This document shows, piece after piece, positions 17,270 to 25,800 of a stretch of DNA of 44,662 nucleotides. The translations under genes and the position numbers were made by a program. The notes under the pieces were generated by a model. That model ran no database searches. It saw only the letters and a program-made list of their open reading frames with translations, and was not told the DNA's origin. Each line of letters opens with the position of its first letter. Positions within the stretch are counted from its first letter, which is position 1. Source of the stretch: Cohnella nanjingensis (GTDB lineage: Bacteria > Bacillota > Bacilli > Paenibacillales > Paenibacillaceae). The DNA is taken from NCBI RefSeq assembly GCF_014212125.1, contig NZ_JACJVP010000043.1, positions 4,442 to 49,103 on the forward strand, in the 5' to 3' direction.

Positions 17270-17436
17270 CGGGTTAGGCAGCGGAAGGAGAAGAGGGCGG
17301 CGCTTTCGGGGTAAAGCCATGTGCGACGCCGCGCGGCATGATCGGCAAAGCTGCAAGGCCGCCGGATTTTGCGCAGTCCTCGTCTCTCCTTTGGATCATA
17401 GAGGCTGCGAATTCAATGGAGAAAGGCGGAGATAGG
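17270..17436 (+). other. Intergenic spacer between the two glycosidase genes
   Basis: 167 bases with no clear terminator, promoter or copy of the shared element. The second glycosidase may therefore be cotranscribed from promoter B at 13233 (inference). Confidence 0.4.
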
Positions 17437-19491
17437 ATGACGAGCAGGAAGACGGTTAGGCGAATGTTGTGGGGAGGCGCTTTGTCGGCCGCGGTCGCGA
17501 TCGCAGGGCTGTTCCCCGGCCAGACGACCTATGCGGGGACCGCGACGACGATCGCGGTGGATACGGCGTCGAACGCGGGGGCGGTCAATCCGTTCGCCTG
17601 GGCGGTCGGGGCGCCGGACAAGCGAACTTGGTGGGCGGGCAACGCGACGCTCCAGACGCGGATCGGCGACGCCAAGATCAAGCTGGTACGCGTGAATCCG
17701 ATCCAGATCCTGACGTACAACGGCCGGGATCCGTATCCTTCTTCGAACACGTGGAACTTCGCCGGCATGGACGCGATTCTGAACACGATCTTCGATGCGG
17801 GAGCGGAGCCGCTGTTCGTCCTGGCCGGCTTCCCGGCCGGCGTGGCGCATACCCGCGACGCGAACGGCGCCATCACCTCGGCGGATTGGACCGAATATGC
17901 CAAGTTCATGAAGGAGGTCGTGAAGCGCTACAATACCGACCTCGCGCTGGGCAGCGGCAAGAAGGTCCGCTACTGGGAGCTGTGGAACGAACCGTTCGTC
18001 GAGGAGGACGGTAAGTTCCGGAACAACGGCGCCTACAAGACGTTCGCCCAGACGGTAGGGAACGCGATGAAGCTGCAGGATGCTTCGATCAAGCTGATCG
18101 GCGCGGTCCATTCGAACTGGGACGACGGGGCGGCGGGCACGGACGCGCAGGCGGGGAACGGTCTCCTCTCCTACGCGGCCAAGAACCTCGAGAGCCAGAT
18201 CGACCTGATCAGTTGGCACAACTACGGTCCTTCGCCGGTCTCCGTGACGGACGCCGACCGGATGACCTATACGAAAAAGAACTACCAGGACGACGTCGCT
18301 TCGGTCAAAGCGGGCGGTCCCGGGAACGTCTTCAAGAGCCCTTCCGGCAAGCTGTACGGCGCGGCCCTGACCGAATACAACATCAGCCACCAGCCGGGCG
18401 GCACCGCTTATGATCTCAAGTACCACAACGAGTTCGGAGCCGTCTACCTGGCCAGCGCCATCGTGAACGCGATGAAGGGCGGCGCGGACATCTTCGCCAA
18501 CTACAATCTGGCGGAGACGGGCGGCAACTTGCTCGGCTTGTTGAACAATACGGACTACTCTCCCTACAAGCCTTACTACACCTATCAGCTGTTCGGCAAC
18601 CGCATGGGCAGCCAGAAGCTGGCCGCGACGAAGACGGGCACGGACGACAACCTGGAGTTCGTCTCGTCCAAGGACCCGGCGACCGGCAAGACGTATCTGA
18701 TCGTCGTGAACAAGAATACGTCGACGGGCGCGGGGGCGACGCACGACCTGACGGTTCAGCTGCAGAACGCCGCTTCCTCGTCGGGCACCGTCAACGTATG
18801 GAAGCTGGACGCGTCCACGAATCCGACCGCGAGCACGACGCTGACCTACTCGGGCGGCAACTTCGCCTATTCGGTCGGGCCGATGTCGGTCGTGGCGTTC
18901 GAGGTCGTCCCGGGCTCAGGCGGCGGGACGACGCCATTGTTCAGCAACGGCTTCGAGAGCGCGGATGCGCCGCCGACCTGGCTGGACACGCTGGACGGCA
19001 GCCAGAACGTGACGGGCTATACGGCCGGCACCAATCCGGAATGCTCGCCGCGGCAGGAGCAGCCGAGGACCGGCATCGCGACGCTCATGTTCTCCGGGAC
19101 GGACAACAGCGCGACGGTCTCCTATGCGAAGTGCAAGATATTCGCCGTCAACATCCCGATTACGGCAAGCACGAAGCTCGGCTACTGGCTGTATCCGCAG
19201 ACCGACAACGCCCGCTACGCGGCGATCGACTTCGTCACGACCGACGGGACGACGCTGCGCGACAGCGGCCTGCTCGACTATGACGGCCACGGCGTGCATC
19301 CGAACGGCGGCCACGGCGGCGCCATCCCGCTGAACGCTTGGACGCCCATCAAGATTAACATCGGCACGGCGCCGGGGCTGGTCGGCAAGACGATCGACCG
19401 CATCCTCGTGAACTACGACCGGCCGGCGAGCACCGGGCAGTATCGCGGCTACATCGACGATCTCGTCATTACGAACGGAACGCTGCCTTAA
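17437..19491 (+). CDS. Secreted glycoside hydrolase (clan GH-A, GH39-like) with C-terminal binding domain
   Basis: A 684-residue exported enzyme. The signal peptide (MTSRKTVRRMLWGGALSAAV...TYAG) is followed by a catalytic barrel with Glu185 in YWELWNEPF as likely acid/base and Glu313 in GAALTEYNI as likely nucleophile. A beta-rich accessory domain runs to about residue 490, then a C-terminal jelly-roll domain of about 180 residues (LFSNGFESADAPPTW... to YIDDLVITNG), probably carbohydrate binding. I start at 17437, with GGCGGAG upstream; ATG at 17416 is an alternative, but longer frames put residues before the signal peptide. The exact GH family and substrate are not decided by motif reading. 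It lies between the giant glycosidase and the importer, so it probably attacks the same glycan. Confidence 0.88.
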   Translation: MTSRKTVRRMLWGGALSAAVAIAGLFPGQTTYAGTATTIAVDTASNAGAVNPFAWAVGAPDKRTWWAGNATLQTRIGDAKIKLVRVNPIQILTYNGRDPYPSSNTWNFAGMDAILNTIFDAGAEPLFVLAGFPAGVAHTRDANGAITSADWTEYAKFMKEVVKRYNTDLALGSGKKVRYWELWNEPFVEEDGKFRNNGAYKTFAQTVGNAMKLQDASIKLIGAVHSNWDDGAAGTDAQAGNGLLSYAAKNLESQIDLISWHNYGPSPVSVTDADRMTYTKKNYQDDVASVKAGGPGNVFKSPSGKLYGAALTEYNISHQPGGTAYDLKYHNEFGAVYLASAIVNAMKGGADIFANYNLAETGGNLLGLLNNTDYSPYKPYYTYQLFGNRMGSQKLAATKTGTDDNLEFVSSKDPATGKTYLIVVNKNTSTGAGATHDLTVQLQNAASSSGTVNVWKLDASTNPTASTTLTYSGGNFAYSVGPMSVVAFEVVPGSGGGTTPLFSNGFESADAPPTWLDTLDGSQNVTGYTAGTNPECSPRQEQPRTGIATLMFSGTDNSATVSYAKCKIFAVNIPITASTKLGYWLYPQTDNARYAAIDFVTTDGTTLRDSGLLDYDGHGVHPNGGHGGAIPLNAWTPIKINIGTAPGLVGKTIDRILVNYDRPASTGQYRGYIDDLVITNGTLP

Positions 19492-19510
19492 CGGACGAAG
19501 GAACGGCAGA

Positions 19511-19552
19511 AGCGGCCGGACAGGGTCTAGGGACCTTGCCCGGCCGCTTTTT
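19511..19552 (+). terminator. Terminator after second glycosidase gene
   Basis: AGCGGCCGG (19511-19519) pairs with CCGGCCGCT (19540-19548), with added pairing inside, followed by TTTTT. It begins 19 bases after the stop codon. Confidence 0.92.
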
Positions 19553-19637
19553 GCCATGGGCCGCATGACGGCGGCCGCGGAGAGGGCGCGGCTGAGAAGG
19601 GAGTCGCCCGGGGCGCCGCGAACGGGGAAGCGGGCAA

Positions 19638-19700
19638 GTCACCAGAACGTCGTTCATGTCACTTCCGTGCGTAGAGGGGGCGGGGCGCGGTTTCTATACT
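19638..19700 (+). promoter_or_regulatory. Activator-type promoter C (shared element), ABC importer operon
   Basis: GTCAC at 19638-19642, AACGT at 19646-19650, GTCAC at 19658-19662, weak -35 TAGAGG (19672-19677) and -10 TATACT (19695-19700). The half-site offsets are the same as in promoters A (7873) and B (13233); the -10 is one base closer. It lies 44 bases before the first permease gene. Confidence 0.62.
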
Positions 19701-19743
19701 TAGAACATAGCCTTATCCACCATGCACAGAAAGAAGAGATCGG

Positions 19744-20712
19744 ATGAACCCAGTCAACCCCGTCCCCGCGCCCGGCCGCCGGACGAAGGCGTCATCGGGC
19801 GGTGCGCTTCGCCGCATGCGGCGCTACCGCACGCTGTACCTGATGATGATCCCCACGATCGCGCTCGTGATCGTCAACAACTACTTGCCGATGTTCGGCA
19901 TCCTGATCGCCTTCAAGAAGATCAACTACGAGGACGGCATTCTCGGCAGCCCGTGGGTCGGCTTCGAGAACTTCAAGTACTTGTTCGCCACCTCCGACGC
20001 CTGGGAGATTACGCGCAATACGATCGCCTACAACGCCGTGTTCATCGCGACGAACCTCATCGGCGCCATCGCCGTCGCGATTCTGCTCCACGAGCTGAGA
20101 GGCCGGCTGGCGGCCAAATTCTATCAGAGCGCGTTCTTCCTCCCGTACTTCCTGTCGGCCGTCGTCGTGAGCTATCTCGTCTTCGCGATGCTCGGCGAGG
20201 AGCACGGCTTCGTGAACAACGTCCTGCTGAAGACCTTCGGCCTGGACCCGGTCTCCTGGTATGCCAAGCCGAACGCCTGGCCGTTCCTGCTGCCGATCAT
20301 CAACGCCTGGAAAAACATCGGCTACTTCACGGTCGTCTATCTGGCCGCGATCGTCGGCATCGACGAGGAGTATTACGAGGCAGCGCTGATCGACGGAGCG
20401 GGCAAGTGGAAGCAGATCACGCGCATCACGCTGCCGCTCCTCATGCCGGTCATCGTCATCATGACGCTGCTGCAGATCGGCCGGATTTTCTACGCGGACT
20501 TCGGCTTGTTCTTCCAGGTCACGCTCGATACCGGCACGCTGTACCCGACGACCAACGTTATCGATACTTACGTCTACCGTTCCTTCATGGTCATGGGCGA
20601 CATCGGCATGTCCTCCGCGGCGGGGCTGTATCAGGCGCTCGTCGGACTCGCGCTCGTCTTCGGCTCCAACTACATCGTACGCCAAATCAACCGCGACAAC
20701 GCGCTGTTCTAA
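19744..20712 (+). CDS. ABC sugar permease, LplB type
   Basis: A 322-residue inner-membrane permease with six hydrophobic segments and the EAA loop YYEAALIDGAGKWKQITRITLPLL, which docks the ATPase. The N-terminal cytoplasmic RRYRTLYLMMIPTIALVIVNNYLPMFGILIAFKKINY is characteristic of the LplB/YteP group of poly- or oligosaccharide importers. The ribosome-binding site is weak (AAGAAGAGATCGG before the ATG). It is the first gene of the importer operon under promoter C. No ATPase is encoded nearby, so it probably relies on a shared MsmX-like ATPase elsewhere, as known for this importer class. Confidence 0.95.
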   Translation: MNPVNPVPAPGRRTKASSGGALRRMRRYRTLYLMMIPTIALVIVNNYLPMFGILIAFKKINYEDGILGSPWVGFENFKYLFATSDAWEITRNTIAYNAVFIATNLIGAIAVAILLHELRGRLAAKFYQSAFFLPYFLSAVVVSYLVFAMLGEEHGFVNNVLLKTFGLDPVSWYAKPNAWPFLLPIINAWKNIGYFTVVYLAAIVGIDEEYYEAALIDGAGKWKQITRITLPLLMPVIVIMTLLQIGRIFYADFGLFFQVTLDTGTLYPTTNVIDTYVYRSFMVMGDIGMSSAAGLYQALVGLALVFGSNYIVRQINRDNALF

Positions 20713-20728
20713 GGAGGCGGCATCCCTA

Positions 20729-21670
20729 ATGAGCTCAACCGACGCGGTCAAGTCCGCGCCCAAACGACCCTATTCGCCCAACGCCGTATCCCGAGGAACG
20801 AACGCGGTCATCCACGCGATCTTCATCCTGTGCACGATCGCCTGCGTCTTCCCGCTCGCGCTCGTCATCGTCGTCTCGTTCACCGACGAGATGTCGATTC
20901 TGAAGCACGGCTACCAGCTCATCCCCGACAAGCTCAGCGCGATGGCCTATCATCTGCTGTTGAACGACGCGACGCAGATCGTCCGCTCCTACGGCGTCTC
21001 GATCTTCGTCACGGTGGCCGGCACGGCGCTCAGCCTGCTGCTGACCGCGGCATTCGCCTACCCGATCTCGCGCAGCGGGTTGCCCTACCGGCATGCCTTC
21101 GCGTTCTTCATTTTCTTCACGATGCTGTTCAACGGCGGCCTCGTGCCCTGGTACCTCGTCTACGTGAAGTATCTGCATCTAGGCAACTCGATCTGGGCGC
21201 TAATCATCCCGATGCTCATCCAGCCGTTCAACGTGCTCATCATGCGAACGTTTTTCTCGACCACCATCCCGGCGCCGCTGCTCGAAGCGGCCACGATCGA
21301 CGGGGCGGGGGAGTTCAAGATCTTCCGGCGCATCGTCCTGCCGCTCTCGCTGCCGGTGATCGCGACGATCGGCTTGTTCAATACGCTGATGTACTGGAAC
21401 GACTGGTTCATGAGCCTCGTGTTCATCAACGACAACAAGACGGTCAGCGTCCAATACCTCATGTACAAGACGATGCTCAACATCCAATATCTCACCTCCA
21501 ACGTCCAAGCTTCGCAGGCGCTCAGCCAAGGCGGGGGCGCGGTCCAACTGCCGAGCGAATCGATCCGGATGGCGATGGCCGTCGTCGGGATCGGGCCGAT
21601 CATTCTGGCGTACCCGTTCTTTCAGAAGTATTTTGTCAAAGGACTGACGATTGGGGCTGTCAAAGGCTGA
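20729..21670 (+). CDS. ABC sugar permease, YtcP/CUT1 type
   Basis: A 313-residue second permease subunit with six membrane segments and the EAA loop LLEAATIDGAGEFKIFRRIVLPLSLPV. It forms a heterodimer with the permease just upstream, 16 bases away, with AAGGAGG before the ATG. The N-terminus (SPNAVSRGTNAVIHAIFILCTIACVFPLALVIVVSFTDEMSIL) matches the YtcP/YesQ subgroup. The extra segment before the last helix (VQASQALSQGGGAVQLPSESIRMAMAVVGIGPIILAYPFFQKYFVKG) is usual for this subgroup. Confidence 0.95.
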   Translation: MSSTDAVKSAPKRPYSPNAVSRGTNAVIHAIFILCTIACVFPLALVIVVSFTDEMSILKHGYQLIPDKLSAMAYHLLLNDATQIVRSYGVSIFVTVAGTALSLLLTAAFAYPISRSGLPYRHAFAFFIFFTMLFNGGLVPWYLVYVKYLHLGNSIWALIIPMLIQPFNVLIMRTFFSTTIPAPLLEAATIDGAGEFKIFRRIVLPLSLPVIATIGLFNTLMYWNDWFMSLVFINDNKTVSVQYLMYKTMLNIQYLTSNVQASQALSQGGGAVQLPSESIRMAMAVVGIGPIILAYPFFQKYFVKGLTIGAVKG

Positions 21671-21745
21671 CCCCGGACCCCTATACTACACATACGGGGC
21701 TTGTCCGGTTGGCATAGGAAACCAACTCTAGGAGGGTATTCAAGC

Positions 21746-23314
21746 ATGACCATCGCAAAAAAGGGGCTTCTCTCGACCATCCTCGTACCGGTAGCGCTCG
21801 GAGCCGCATTGGCGGGCTGCGGCGGCAACGACAAAGACGCGTCTTCGTCCGCATCCGCTTCCGCGACTCCGGCTGCCAGTCCGTCCGCGTCTGCCTCGGC
21901 ATCCGCCTCCGCGGAAAGTTCCGCGAAGCCGCTGGATGAAGTGACGCTGACGCTCTACTATCCGGGCTCTCCGCAAAAGGACGAAGCCGCGGTCGAAGCG
22001 GCCATCGCGGACTATCTCAAGGACAAGATCAACGCCAAGGTGGACCTCAATCCGGTCGACTGGGGCGCTTGGGACAACAAGATCAATCTCCTGATCTCGT
22101 CCTCGCAGCCGGCGGACCTCATCTTTACCGCCGCCTGGAACGGCTTCACCGTGAACGTCGGCAAGGGCGCTTTCCTGGACATGACCGATCTGATCGACCA
22201 GTACGCCCCGGAGGCGAAGGCGGCGCTGAACCCGGCGTTCCTCGCGGGCTCCAAGGTGAACGGCCGCAACTACGGCTTCCCGACGAACAAGGAGCTCGCG
22301 GCGACGCGCGGGCTGATGGTCCGCAAGGATATCGCGGACAAATACGGCATGGATCTGAGCCAGATCAAGAAGATCGAGGATCTGGAGCCGCTGCTGCAGA
22401 CGATCAAGGAGAAGGAGCCGGGCATGACGCCGTTCTACGTGTCCAACGAGAACGGGCTGCTCACGAACCTGAACTGGGATAAGCTCGGCGACAATACAGT
22501 CCCCGGCGTGCTGCACAAGCTGGGCACGGACACGAAGATTCTGAACGAGGTGGAGACGCCGGAGTTCAAGGCGGCCGCGGAGATGAGCCGGAAATGGTAC
22601 CAGGCGGGCTATATCAACAAGGACGCCGCCACGACGAAGGTCAAGGCCGAAGAGTTGGTCAAAGCCGGCAAAGTGTTCAGCTACACGACTTCGCTGAAGC
22701 CGGGCGCGGCCGACGAGGTCATGCGCAACGTGGGCGTGCCGCTCGCGCAAGTGGAGCTCACCGAACCGACGATCACGACCGGCGACACGACGGGGTCCAT
22801 GCTGGCCATCTCCCGCACCTCGAAGAACCCCGAGCGCGCGATGATGCTCATCAACCTGCTTCATACCGACAAGACGCTGAACAATCTCGTGAACTACGGC
22901 ATCGAAGACAAGCACTACGTCAAAGTATCCGACAACGTCATCAAATACCCGGACGGCGTGACCGCCGCCAACTCGACGTTCAATCCCGGCTCGAACTGGG
23001 AGCTGGGCAATCAGTTCCTGAACTATCTGTTCGAGACGGAGAACCCGCAGAAGTGGGAGCTGTTCAAGCAGTTCAACGATTCGGCGAAGCCGTCGATCGC
23101 GCTCGGCTTCACGTTCAACGGGGACAGCGTCAAGAGCGAAGTCGCCGCAAGCGCCAACGTGACGAAGGAGTTCTACGGCGCGCTGAACGCGGGCATCGTG
23201 GATCCGGCCAAGTATATCCCTCAGTACCTCGACAAACTGAAGGCGTCCGGCGTCGACAAGATCATCGCGGAGAAGCAGAAGCAATTCGACGAGTGGTTGA
23301 AGACGAAGGGCTAA
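21746..23314 (+). CDS. ABC transporter sugar-binding lipoprotein (LplA/YtcQ type)
   Basis: A 522-residue extracellular binding protein anchored by lipid at Cys25 of the lipobox ALAGC. A Ser/Ala-rich linker follows the anchor, then a two-lobed solute-binding fold. The length of about 520 residues, the segment EVTLTLYYPGSPQKDEAAVEAAIADYLKDKINAKVDLNPVDWG and the C-terminal DUF3502-like region are typical of binding proteins that serve LplB/YtcP permeases. I start at 21746, with TAGGAGGG upstream; the frame extends back to 21701 but lacks a site. It delivers an oligosaccharide, probably released by the two secreted glycosidases, to the permease pair. Confidence 0.94.
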   Translation: MTIAKKGLLSTILVPVALGAALAGCGGNDKDASSSASASATPAASPSASASASASAESSAKPLDEVTLTLYYPGSPQKDEAAVEAAIADYLKDKINAKVDLNPVDWGAWDNKINLLISSSQPADLIFTAAWNGFTVNVGKGAFLDMTDLIDQYAPEAKAALNPAFLAGSKVNGRNYGFPTNKELAATRGLMVRKDIADKYGMDLSQIKKIEDLEPLLQTIKEKEPGMTPFYVSNENGLLTNLNWDKLGDNTVPGVLHKLGTDTKILNEVETPEFKAAAEMSRKWYQAGYINKDAATTKVKAEELVKAGKVFSYTTSLKPGAADEVMRNVGVPLAQVELTEPTITTGDTTGSMLAISRTSKNPERAMMLINLLHTDKTLNNLVNYGIEDKHYVKVSDNVIKYPDGVTAANSTFNPGSNWELGNQFLNYLFETENPQKWELFKQFNDSAKPSIALGFTFNGDSVKSEVAASANVTKEFYGALNAGIVDPAKYIPQYLDKLKASGVDKIIAEKQKQFDEWLKTKG

Positions 23315-23349
23315 GCTAAAAGGCAGCCGATAAGAGGAAGGCGAAAAAA

Positions 23350-23381
23350 CCCCGCGTCTCCCGGTAAAGGGAGGCGCGGGG
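23350..23381 (-). terminator. Terminator of the minus-strand M20 hydrolase gene
   Basis: A 13-bp stem with one G-T pair, CCCCGCGTCTCCC / GGGAGGCGCGGGG, and a 6-base loop. Six A lie before it on the plus strand, giving a T-run on the minus strand. There is no T-run for plus-strand transcripts, though the hairpin may also stabilise the 3' end of the binding-protein mRNA. Confidence 0.82.
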
Positions 23382-23479
23382 CGCCATGCGTTGGCGGGGC
23401 CGGCGAGGCGACGAAAATGGACGCTGTACGCCGCCTATTCGCGAATGGGCCGTCAGGATAGCGGCCGACGCTCCGGAAA

Positions 23480-24676
23480 TTACTTCTGCGCCGCCGCGGC
23501 CTCGCGGAACTCCTCGCGGATCCGGCCGAGCAGATCGGCGTCGGTGAGAACGTCGAACGCCGTGAGGGCGAGTATCGTCGCGCCGAACACCATGCCGTCG
23601 TAGGCGCGGTCGGTCTGCGCGGCGTCGCGGAATTCGATCGAGTGCAGCGTATAGGGCTGATCGACCACCTGCACGTAGGCGTGTACCGCCGGGCAGCGCA
23701 AGGAGACGTTGCCGAGATCGAGCGAGCCGTTGTCATGGCCGGAAGCGATCCGCTCGGGCGGAATGCCGGAGGCGACGAGGTTGGCGTTGAAGGCGTCCGA
23801 CAGCGCTTCGTTGGTGCGCAGCTCATCGTACGAATATTCGTAGTTGCTCGTCGTCAGCCGGCAGCCGGTCGCGAGCGCGGCCGCTTCCGCGCAGGCGGTC
23901 ACCTTGCGCGCCAGCTCGTCGGTGTATGCGCGGGATGCCGAGCGTACATAGAATTGGGCGGCGGCGTAGTCCGGAATAATGTTCGGCGCCTGGCCGCCGT
24001 GGGAGACGATCCCGTGGAGGCGGGCGTCGGGCTTCGTCTGCTGCCGCAGCGCGTTCACGTTGTTGAACAGCTGGATGACGGCGTCGAGCGCGTTGATGCC
24101 GTCCTGCGGGTTCGCCGCGGCATGCGCGGCCTTGCCGCGGAACTCGAACTGCAGCGCGTCCATCGCCAGCGAAGAGCCGGATCGCTCGAACTGGTGGTAA
24201 GGGTGCGCCATGAGCGCGGCGTCGACGTCGTCGAACAGGCCGGCGGCGGCCATGTCGACCTTGGCGCCCATCGTCTCTTCGGCGGGGGTGCCGTACACGC
24301 GGAGGCAGCCGCCCAGCTCGTCCATCAGCGGCCGGAGTCCGGCCGCCGCGCCGAGCGCCATCGTGCAGATGAGATGATGCCCGCAGGCATGGCCGATCTC
24401 CGGCAGCGCGTCGTACTCGGCGAGCAAGGCGATCGTCGGCCCCGGCTTCCCGGAGCGGTACTCGGCGATGAACGCCGTCTCGAGCCCGAGCGTCCCGCGC
24501 GTCACCTCGCAGCCGAGCGCTTCGAGCGCTTCGGTCAGCCGCGCGGAGGCGAGCCGCTCTTGGTGGCCGAGCTCCGGGTTCGCGCCGATGTAGGCCGCGA
24601 TGTCGCGCAGAGTCGGCGCATAAGCATCGATCGTCGCTCGGACCCGGGCCTTTCCTTCGTTAGTTGCAATTATCAT
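23480..24676 (-). CDS. M20-family metal-dependent amidohydrolase
   Basis: A 398-residue cytosolic hydrolase of the M20D/AbgB-like group, which cleaves N-acyl or amide bonds of amino-acid conjugates. Metal-site and core motifs are present: LLAEYDALPEIGHACGHHLI, GTPAEE and AHPYHQF. The dimerisation domain contains KAAHAAANPQDGINALDAVI, and a late HS in YTLHSIEF is the usual C-terminal metal ligand region. GAGGAGG precedes the ATG. It starts 23 bases after the phosphotransferase stop, so the two form a minus-strand operon. Substrate not evident; aminobenzoyl-glutamate-type or N-acyl amino acids are family precedents. Confidence 0.92.
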   Translation of the reverse strand: MIIATNEGKARVRATIDAYAPTLRDIAAYIGANPELGHQERLASARLTEALEALGCEVTRGTLGLETAFIAEYRSGKPGPTIALLAEYDALPEIGHACGHHLICTMALGAAAGLRPLMDELGGCLRVYGTPAEETMGAKVDMAAAGLFDDVDAALMAHPYHQFERSGSSLAMDALQFEFRGKAAHAAANPQDGINALDAVIQLFNNVNALRQQTKPDARLHGIVSHGGQAPNIIPDYAAAQFYVRSASRAYTDELARKVTACAEAAALATGCRLTTSNYEYSYDELRTNEALSDAFNANLVASGIPPERIASGHDNGSLDLGNVSLRCPAVHAYVQVVDQPYTLHSIEFRDAAQTDRAYDGMVFGATILALTAFDVLTDADLLGRIREEFREAAAAQK

Positions 24677-24699
24677 CTATCGTCTTCCTCCTCGATCGA

Positions 24700-25617
24700 T
24701 CAGTCGTTCTCCAGCCGGGCGGCGATGCGGATTTGACCTTCGGCGCCGTCCACGCCGTCTTCCACGCACCACCACGCCGAGAGGACGGTGTGGGCGAACA
24801 ACCAGTCCGCGATGCGCGAAGAGCTGAGGCCCAGCGCCTCGGCGAAGCCCGCGACGCGGCGGCGGATCAGGCGAATCATGGCATCCTCGTCTTCCTCCGG
24901 CAGGTTGTTCAGGAGGAACGGCACGACTTCGTAGGCGGCTTCGCCGATGACGCCCTTCGGATCGACGGCGAGCCACGGCTCACGCTCGGCGGAAAGGATA
25001 TTGCCGTGGTGCAAGTCGCCGTGCAGCAGCAGCGCCGGTCCGTCCGGCTCGGCGTGCAGCCTCGCGAATAGGGCTTCGGCGCGCGCGACGAGCGGCTCCG
25101 GCAGAGGGCCCGTCCCGCCGCCGAACCGCGCGCGCAGCCGCTCGAACCCCCGCGCCCACTGCGCGCTCGTCGGGAACGCCGCCGCCGCGTCTCCCGCGGG
25201 GGCCGGCGTCCGAAGACGGCGGACGAGATCGGCGGCGATGCGCACCGCTTCGTCGTCTTGGGCGACGCTGTGCAGCGTCCGGCCGGGCAGAAGCCGCTCG
25301 AGCAGCAGGACGCCGCGCTCGTCGTCGGCGGCTAGCGCCCTTACGGCGCCCCGGCCGCCGAACAGCCGGAGCGCCGCGGGCTCGCGTGCCCGCTCCGGAT
25401 CCGAAGGGACGCCGAGCTTCAGGACGCAGGGCAAGCCGTCCGCGCGCACGGCGGGGGCCACATAATTGTAGCTTAATTCATACGGCGGCAGCAGACGGAG
25501 CTCGTAGCGCCGTTCGCACTCGCGCAGCAGATCGGGCAATTCCGAGAGCCAGCGGGTACCTTGGTCCCCGTGTACGCTGCCGACCGTGCGGACGAACGTT
25601 TCCGGTAATGCGTTCAT
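24700..25617 (-). CDS. APH-like phosphotransferase (aminoglycoside/hydroxyurea kinase family)
   Basis: A 305-residue kinase-fold enzyme that phosphorylates a small molecule. The catalytic loop LLLHGDLHHGNIL and the metal-binding segment AVDPKGVIGEAAYEVVPFLLN match the streptomycin 6-kinase/hydroxyurea phosphotransferase family. The upstream CVLKLGVP provides the ATP-binding lysine. I choose the ATG at 25617, with GGGGAGG upstream, over an in-frame ATG 51 bases earlier. It is the first gene of the operon with the M20 hydrolase. Family members act on streptomycin or on house metabolites, so antibiotic resistance should not be assumed. Confidence 0.88.
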   Translation of the reverse strand: MNALPETFVRTVGSVHGDQGTRWLSELPDLLRECERRYELRLLPPYELSYNYVAPAVRADGLPCVLKLGVPSDPERAREPAALRLFGGRGAVRALAADDERGVLLLERLLPGRTLHSVAQDDEAVRIAADLVRRLRTPAPAGDAAAAFPTSAQWARGFERLRARFGGGTGPLPEPLVARAEALFARLHAEPDGPALLLHGDLHHGNILSAEREPWLAVDPKGVIGEAAYEVVPFLLNNLPEEDEDAMIRLIRRRVAGFAEALGLSSSRIADWLFAHTVLSAWWCVEDGVDGAEGQIRIAARLEND

Positions 25618-25717
25618 GCGATCGCCTCCCCGAAGCTTCGCTTCTACCGCGAAGTGTAACATAATCATCCAAGAGATGAAACTGTGTGCAATGATGTCGT
25701 ATAATTATAGTTAAATT

Positions 25718-25779
25718 GGCACGAAAACATATTTAAACGACCTGTTGGGGTGTGTTATCTTCACCATGTGTCGTATATT
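25718..25779 (+). promoter_or_regulatory. Candidate promoter D with partial copy of the shared element
   Basis: GGCACGAAAACAT at 25718-25730 matches the first half of the shared element (GTCACSRRAACGT) at 11 of 13 positions. A TATATT -10 lies at 25774-25779, one base nearer than in promoter C. The second half-site is not recognisable (CGACC). It is placed correctly for the oxidoreductase operon starting at 25801, but the match may be chance. Confidence 0.3.
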
Positions 25780-25800
25780 TGAAGTAAGGGGCGAAGCGAA

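Noticed and set aside
24700..25617. Aminoglycoside resistance gene
   Set aside because: Only general kinase-family motifs are seen. Many members have metabolic substrates, so a resistance call is not supported.
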